DNA of 18,842 nucleotides from CAVSUR01 sp052143655 (lineage in GTDB: Bacteria > Actinomycetota > Actinomycetes > Streptosporangiales > Streptosporangiaceae): contig JBKQSL010000060.1 in NCBI GenBank assembly GCA_052143655.1, positions 1 to 18,842 on the forward strand. Reading direction: 5' to 3'. The position numbers and the translations under genes were made by a program. Every line of letters begins with the position of its first letter. Position 1 is the first letter of the stretch. This document shows, piece after piece, positions 15,481 to 18,842 of the stretch. The notes below the pieces were generated by a model, which had not been told where the DNA came from, made no database searches, and worked only from the letters and a program-made list of their open reading frames with translations.

Positions 15481-16737
15481 CTAGATCCCGTTGCTCGCGA
15501 CGAGCCAGGCCTGCTGCCACAGCGCGTCGGCGTCGACTGGCAGCTGCAGCTCGCTCGCGCCGTGGCGGAAGTAGGACGGCAGCACCGCGGTGGACATCAG
15601 GCTGGGCGGCAGCAGCTTCTCCTTGACCAGCCGCTGCGGCGTGATCGCGTTCAGCGGCTGCATGTAGCCGTTGTAGCTGATGTTCTCCAGGACGTTCGGC
15701 AGGTCAAGCAGGTAGTTGAGGAAGTGGTGAGCCAGCACCGGGTTCCCGGCCGAGCGCAGGACCGTGTTGGTGTCGTTCGCCACCGGGCCCCGGCCGTCGG
15801 TCGGGAACCAGTAGCCCACCACCTCCACCGGGGTGCCCTTGGGCATGTACTGCGGGGCCGCGGCCATGTCCCCGGACCAGGCATGGTGGATCCACGTCTG
15901 GCCGGTGGGGACCTCGGTGTAGTCGTTGTTGTCGATGTGCACGTTGACCAGGCTGACCAGGTCCTGCAGCTGCTGGCGGGAGGAGTCGATCTGGCTCCTG
16001 CTGGTGGTGTTGAGGTTGAAGATGCCCTGCTTCATCAGCCCGAGGCTGATCCCCTCCCGGTAGTCGTCCAGGATCGCGACCTTGCCCTTGTACTTGGGCT
16101 GCCAGGGCATCGCCCAGGCGTTCTTCATCGTGTACGGGTTCTCGTGCACGTAGTCCTTACGCCAGGAGATGCCGGTCGTATAGATCGTGTACGGGACCGT
16201 GTACTGCCAGCCCTGGTCGTAGAACGGGTTCTCGAAGTCCGGCCAGGCCTGCACGATGTTGGGCAGGTAGCTGTGATTGAGCGGCTGGATCAGCCCGGCC
16301 TCCACCAGCTGGCCGAGCACGTCCACGGTGACGCCCATGAACACGTCGAACTTCAGCCCGCTGCGCAGCTTGGACAGCGCCTCGTCCATCGTGTTGAACG
16401 TGGTCAGCGAGACCTTGCAGTTGTACTTCCTGGCGAAGTGATTCAGGCAGGCCTGGTTGACGTAGGCGACCCAGTTGTAGATCTCCAGCGTCGCGCCGGT
16501 CTCCGGGGGCAGGCCGCTCTTGATCGCCGGGTTGCCCTTGGCCGGCCAGCGCACGGGACGGTCCGGCCGGGGCAGCGGTACCGGCGCGCCGCCGGTCAGG
16601 AACGAGTCGCACGCGCCGAGCAGCGATCCGCCCCCGGCCGCCAGCAGCCCGGCGGCAGCGCTGCGCTGCAGGAAGCTCCGCCGCGAGAGAGCCGGCCGCC
16701 GGGTGCCGTCGGCCTGCCAGCCCTCTCGTGGGTGCAT
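15481..16737 (-). CDS. Extracellular solute-binding protein of a polyamine-type ABC transporter (Tat lipoprotein)
   Basis: This 418-residue protein captures the substrate outside the membrane and delivers it to the permeases. The N-terminus has a twin-arginine signal SRRSFLQ (18-24), a hydrophobic stretch, and the lipobox LLGAC with C43 as the lipid-anchored residue, so it is exported folded through Tat and tethered to the membrane. The mature part begins with an ALEIYNW-type strand (TLEIYNWVAYVNQACLNHF), characteristic of PotD-like proteins, and contains HHAWSGDMA, whose Trp and Asp correspond to ligand-contacting residues of polyamine-binding PotD. This supports a cationic substrate but does not identify it. 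GGAAGG lies 6 nt upstream of the ATG. It is the first gene of the operon; a degenerate operator (site E) lies 65-80 bp upstream. Confidence 0.93.
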   Translation of the reverse strand: MHPREGWQADGTRRPALSRRSFLQRSAAAGLLAAGGGSLLGACDSFLTGGAPVPLPRPDRPVRWPAKGNPAIKSGLPPETGATLEIYNWVAYVNQACLNHFARKYNCKVSLTTFNTMDEALSKLRSGLKFDVFMGVTVDVLGQLVEAGLIQPLNHSYLPNIVQAWPDFENPFYDQGWQYTVPYTIYTTGISWRKDYVHENPYTMKNAWAMPWQPKYKGKVAILDDYREGISLGLMKQGIFNLNTTSRSQIDSSRQQLQDLVSLVNVHIDNNDYTEVPTGQTWIHHAWSGDMAAAPQYMPKGTPVEVVGYWFPTDGRGPVANDTNTVLRSAGNPVLAHHFLNYLLDLPNVLENISYNGYMQPLNAITPQRLVKEKLLPPSLMSTAVLPSYFRHGASELQLPVDADALWQQAWLVASNGI

Positions 16738-16745
16738 ATCCCACC

Positions 16746-16779
16746 TTCCGTTGCGGATATCCGGTGTTCCGTTGCGGAT
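16746..16779. repeat. 13-bp direct repeat in the binding-protein gene leader
   Basis: TTCCGTTGCGGAT occurs at 16746-16758 and 16767-16779, 21 bp apart. On the coding (minus) strand the copy nearer the gene supplies part of the GGAAGG ribosome site; the other copy repeats its sequence upstream as CGGAAC. It may be a duplication of the translation-start region. Confidence 0.6.
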
Positions 16780-16801
16780 GCGCGGCGGTTGACGGCCGGT
16801 T

Positions 16802-16817
16802 GACTGAACGAACCGTC
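16802..16817 (-). promoter_or_regulatory. Degenerate TetR-type operator, site E (transporter operon)
   Basis: GACTGAACGAACCGTC keeps the whole left half of the consensus, but the right half has three changes (13 of 16 match). It overlaps a second inverted repeat, AACCGT-CAGGA-ACGGTT (16811-16827). On the minus strand TAACAT (16834-16829) is a possible -10, which would place the site just after the transcription start; no good -35 is seen. Binding is probably weaker than at sites B, D and F. Confidence 0.45.
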
Positions 16818-16893
16818 AGGAACGGTTGATGTTAACGCCTAGACCTACCTTCCGAGCCGCGCAGGCGCAAGACCTTCCGGGTAACAGAACGGC

Positions 16894-18315
16894 TCAGACG
16901 GCGATGGCGGCCGCAAAGCTGGCGAAGTTCGCGACGAACCGGTCGACGTCGGCCTCGTCGTGCTGGACCGAGATCAGCCACTGCTCGCTCTTGCCCCAGG
17001 GCGGCAGGAACACCCCGCCGTTGTGCTGGAACAGCCAGTGCGCATGGCTGTAGGAGTCGTCGACGGTGAGGAAGTCGCGGAAGTCGCGGACCGGCTCGGA
17101 GGAGAACACCACGCAGCCCTTCGCGCCGACGGATACCACCCGCGCGGGCATCCCGTTCCGGCGTATCTCCTGCTCCAGGCCGCTGACGGCACGCTGGCGC
17201 AGCGCCTCCAGCCGCTGGTACGCCTGCGGGGTGGCCACCTCGGTCAGCATGGCCCGGCAGGCGGCCATCGCCAGCGGGTTGCCGTTGAACGTGCCGACCA
17301 TGTCGTAGTCGCCGTTCGCGACGTGCGCCATCACCTCAGCGGTGCCGCCTATCGCCGCCACCGAGACCCCGCCGCCGATGGCCTTGGCCAGGCAGACCAC
17401 ATCCGGGGTCACCCCGGTCAGCCCGGTCGCGCCGCCCGGCCCGGCGGTCAGCCCCGTCTTCACCTCGTCGAAGGCCAGCAGCGCGCCGTGCGAATGCAGC
17501 AGGTCCTTCAGCCCGGCCAGGTAGCCAGGCTCGGGAGTGATGATGCCCGCGTTCATCATGATCGGCTCGATGATCATGCCGGCGATCCGGCCGGGGTTCT
17601 CGGCCAGGCGCCGCTGCACCGCGGCCAGGTCGTTGAAGCCGACGATCAGGGTCAGGTCGGTCAGCGCCCGGGGGATGCCGGTGCTGGACGGCACGCTGGC
17701 CGGGCGGTCGGCCGGGCCGATCTCCTCGCCCCCGTCCGGGCACACCGACACCTGGACCGAGTCGTGGTGGCCGTGGTAGCAGCCCTCGACCTTGAGGATC
17801 AGGTCGCGGCCGGTGATGGCCCGCATCAGGTGCACCGCGTCCATCGTGGCCTCGGTGCCGGAGTTCGCGAACCGCCACTGCGGCAGGCGGAAGCGGCGCG
17901 ACAGTTCCTGCGCGACCGCGATCGCGTTGCGGGTGGGCTGGGCGAAGTGCGTGCCGAGCCCGGCCTGCTCGCGGACGGCCGCCACGATCGCGGGATGGCC
18001 ATGGCCCGCCAGTGCCGCGCCGTACCCGCCGTGCAGGTCGACGTACTGGTTGCCGTCCACGTCGTAGATCTTGGAGCCCTCGCCGTGGCTCAGCCAGACA
18101 GGCTGCGGCCGGGTGATCTGCCAGCTGGAGGTCACGCCCCCGGCCAGCGCCTGGCTGGCCAGGGCGGCCAGTTCGCGGGACTGCGGCTGCCGGGCGGTGA
18201 AGATGCGCTCCTGCTCGTCGATAATGCCGGCGACCGTGCTGGCGGATTCGGCCGCTGGGGCGAAGTCGGCCGGCTGGGCGGGAAGATCGATGGACGAGGC
18301 CTGCTGTGTGGCCAT
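16894..18315 (-). CDS. Class III PLP-dependent aminotransferase (glutamate-1-semialdehyde aminomutase-like)
   Basis: This 473-residue cytoplasmic enzyme transfers an amino group between an amine or amino acid and a keto acid. Fold-type I class III hallmarks are NSGTEATMDA (phosphate-binding turn, residue 151 onward), CYHGHHD, FDEVKTG with D283 contacting the PLP nitrogen, and LAKAIGGG with K311 as the Schiff-base lysine. The overall pattern resembles glutamate-1-semialdehyde aminomutase and 'aspartate aminotransferase family' proteins, but its setting is not haem synthesis. The frame opens at an ATG at 18345 that lies inside operator F; the ATG at 18315, with AGGAG 7 nt upstream, is the sensible start. 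It is a single-gene unit under operator F. It probably transaminates an amine intermediate of the pathway or regenerates an amino donor; substrate unknown. Confidence 0.92.
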   Translation of the reverse strand: MATQQASSIDLPAQPADFAPAAESASTVAGIIDEQERIFTARQPQSRELAALASQALAGGVTSSWQITRPQPVWLSHGEGSKIYDVDGNQYVDLHGGYGAALAGHGHPAIVAAVREQAGLGTHFAQPTRNAIAVAQELSRRFRLPQWRFANSGTEATMDAVHLMRAITGRDLILKVEGCYHGHHDSVQVSVCPDGGEEIGPADRPASVPSSTGIPRALTDLTLIVGFNDLAAVQRRLAENPGRIAGMIIEPIMMNAGIITPEPGYLAGLKDLLHSHGALLAFDEVKTGLTAGPGGATGLTGVTPDVVCLAKAIGGGVSVAAIGGTAEVMAHVANGDYDMVGTFNGNPLAMAACRAMLTEVATPQAYQRLEALRQRAVSGLEQEIRRNGMPARVVSVGAKGCVVFSSEPVRDFRDFLTVDDSYSHAHWLFQHNGGVFLPPWGKSEQWLISVQHDEADVDRFVANFASFAAAIAV

Positions 18316-18335
18316 GGCGCGCTCCTGACGCGATT

Positions 18336-18351
18336 GACTGAACATTCAGTC
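18336..18351 (-). promoter_or_regulatory. TetR-type operator, site F (aminotransferase gene)
   Basis: GACTGAACATTCAGTC is a 16-bp near-perfect palindrome, identical to the reverse complement of site D. It lies 21 bp upstream of the aminotransferase start and overlaps the minus-strand -10 TAGACT. Confidence 0.8.
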
Positions 18352-18376
18352 TAAACAGCGTCCGACGGGCCCGCAA
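18348..18376 (-). promoter_or_regulatory. Promoter of the aminotransferase gene
   Basis: On the minus strand, -35 TTGCGG (18376-18371) and -10 TAGACT (18353-18348) are separated by 17 bp. The -10/operator overlap has the same geometry as at 9373-9378 and 3131-3136. Confidence 0.5.
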
Positions 18377-18412
18377 GGGCGGCGCCGGGGCAGAGCGGGG
18401 CGGCGCGGCCGG

Positions 18413-18778
18413 TCAGCCGGAGGCGCGCAGCTGCACGAGGACGAGGCGGGCGACGACCCGCCAGCCGAGCAGGAACAGGGCCAGGAACGCGAGGGTGACG
18501 AAGATGAACGCCACCGCAGTGCCCTGCCCGGCGAGCACCCGGACGATCATTCCGAGGACGGCCGCGCCGAGCCAGGCGCCTAGCCCCGCGGGGATGATCG
18601 CGAACGGGTCCCGCCAGGCGCGCACCGCGATCAGGCCGCCGGCCAGGCCGGCCAGGAACGGCCACGAGGTCATCCAGATGCCGGCCAGGCTGTCACCGTC
18701 GTGGTGCGTATGCCGACCGAGCGCGACGAAGGCGATCACGCAGGCGACATCCAGGATCAGACCGATCAAGCGGCGCAT
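18413..18778 (-). CDS. DUF3054-family integral membrane protein
   Basis: This 121-residue protein has four predicted membrane helices: LIGLILDVACVIAFVALG, a WPFLAGLAGGLIAV segment, PAGLGAWLGAAVLGMIV, and AVAFIFVTLAFLALFLLGW. The motifs GRHTH after helix 1, MTSWPFLAG, and RVLAGQGTAVAF match the actinobacterial DUF3054 family, whose function is unknown. The frame can also start at GTG 18805, adding nine residues; I prefer ATG 18778, which gives the family-typical start MRRLIGLILD. On the minus strand TAACCT (18791-18786) lies 7 nt before the ATG, so a leaderless mRNA is possible. It lies just upstream of the aminotransferase gene on the same strand but is separated from it by operator F and its promoter, and shows no link to the catabolic genes. 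Confidence 0.85.
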   Translation of the reverse strand: MRRLIGLILDVACVIAFVALGRHTHHDGDSLAGIWMTSWPFLAGLAGGLIAVRAWRDPFAIIPAGLGAWLGAAVLGMIVRVLAGQGTAVAFIFVTLAFLALFLLGWRVVARLVLVQLRASG

Positions 18779-18842
18779 GCCGGCCAGGTTAGCGGCCCCG
18801 GTCACCCCGCGCGCCCGCCGCTGCCCGGCCGCGCCAGCGCAG

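Noticed and set aside
14337..15626. Plus-strand open frame of 429 codons opposite the permease and binding-protein genes
   Set aside because: It is antisense to two clear membrane proteins and a lipoprotein, is very rich in Arg, Gln and Val-type codons, and shows no domain; a typical shadow of GC-rich coding DNA.

Overview
This window is chromosomal DNA of a GC-rich actinomycete: third codon positions are almost all G or C, several starts are GTG, intergenic gaps are short, and the gene families are typical of Actinomycetota. No genus can be named from the sequence. There are no RNA genes, insertion sequences, phage genes or CRISPR arrays.

Layout: a Rieske oxygenase gene (54-1265, +) and a thiol peroxidase of the glutathione-peroxidase family (1362-1853, +) converge on an acyl-CoA dehydrogenase (1908-3074, -). 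A 45-residue membrane protein gene with its own hairpin (3319-3456, +) follows. Then come a DAO-family flavin oxidase and a small cupin (3637-5273, +), converging on a flavin oxidoreductase of the phytoene-dehydrogenase/PYROXD2 type and an ADP-forming acyl-CoA ligase (9279 down to 5355, -). Diverging from that pair is a TetR-family regulator with the ATPase of a polyamine-type ABC transporter (9484-11291, +). A STAS-PAS protein (+) and an SRPBCC-like protein (-) sit between this ATPase and the rest of the transporter: binding protein, permease, permease (16737 down to 13514, -). A class III PLP aminotransferase (18315 down to 16894, -) and a DUF3054 membrane protein (-) complete the window.

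The main result is a repeated 16-bp palindrome, consensus GACTGAACRTTCAGTC. It stands in front of the oxygenase, the acyl-CoA dehydrogenase, the DAO-type oxidase, the TetR/flavin-oxidoreductase divergent promoter and the aminotransferase. A weaker copy precedes the transporter binding protein. In most cases it overlaps or abuts a plausible -10 element and the predicted start of transcription, as a repressor site would. The TetR-family protein encoded beside one copy is the obvious candidate to bind all of them. This defines a local regulon of several transcription units on both strands.

Together the controlled genes look like an uptake and breakdown system for a small cationic nitrogen compound, such as a betaine, other quaternary amine or polyamine derivative. 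The ABC transporter would import it, the Rieske oxygenase (with a glutamate where most relatives have a bridging aspartate, as in carnitine and betaine monooxygenases) and the flavin oxidases would break C-N bonds, the aminotransferase would handle the amine, and the CoA ligase with the acyl-CoA dehydrogenase would process the acid. The substrate and order of steps are inference. No ferredoxin reductase partner for the oxygenase is in the window.
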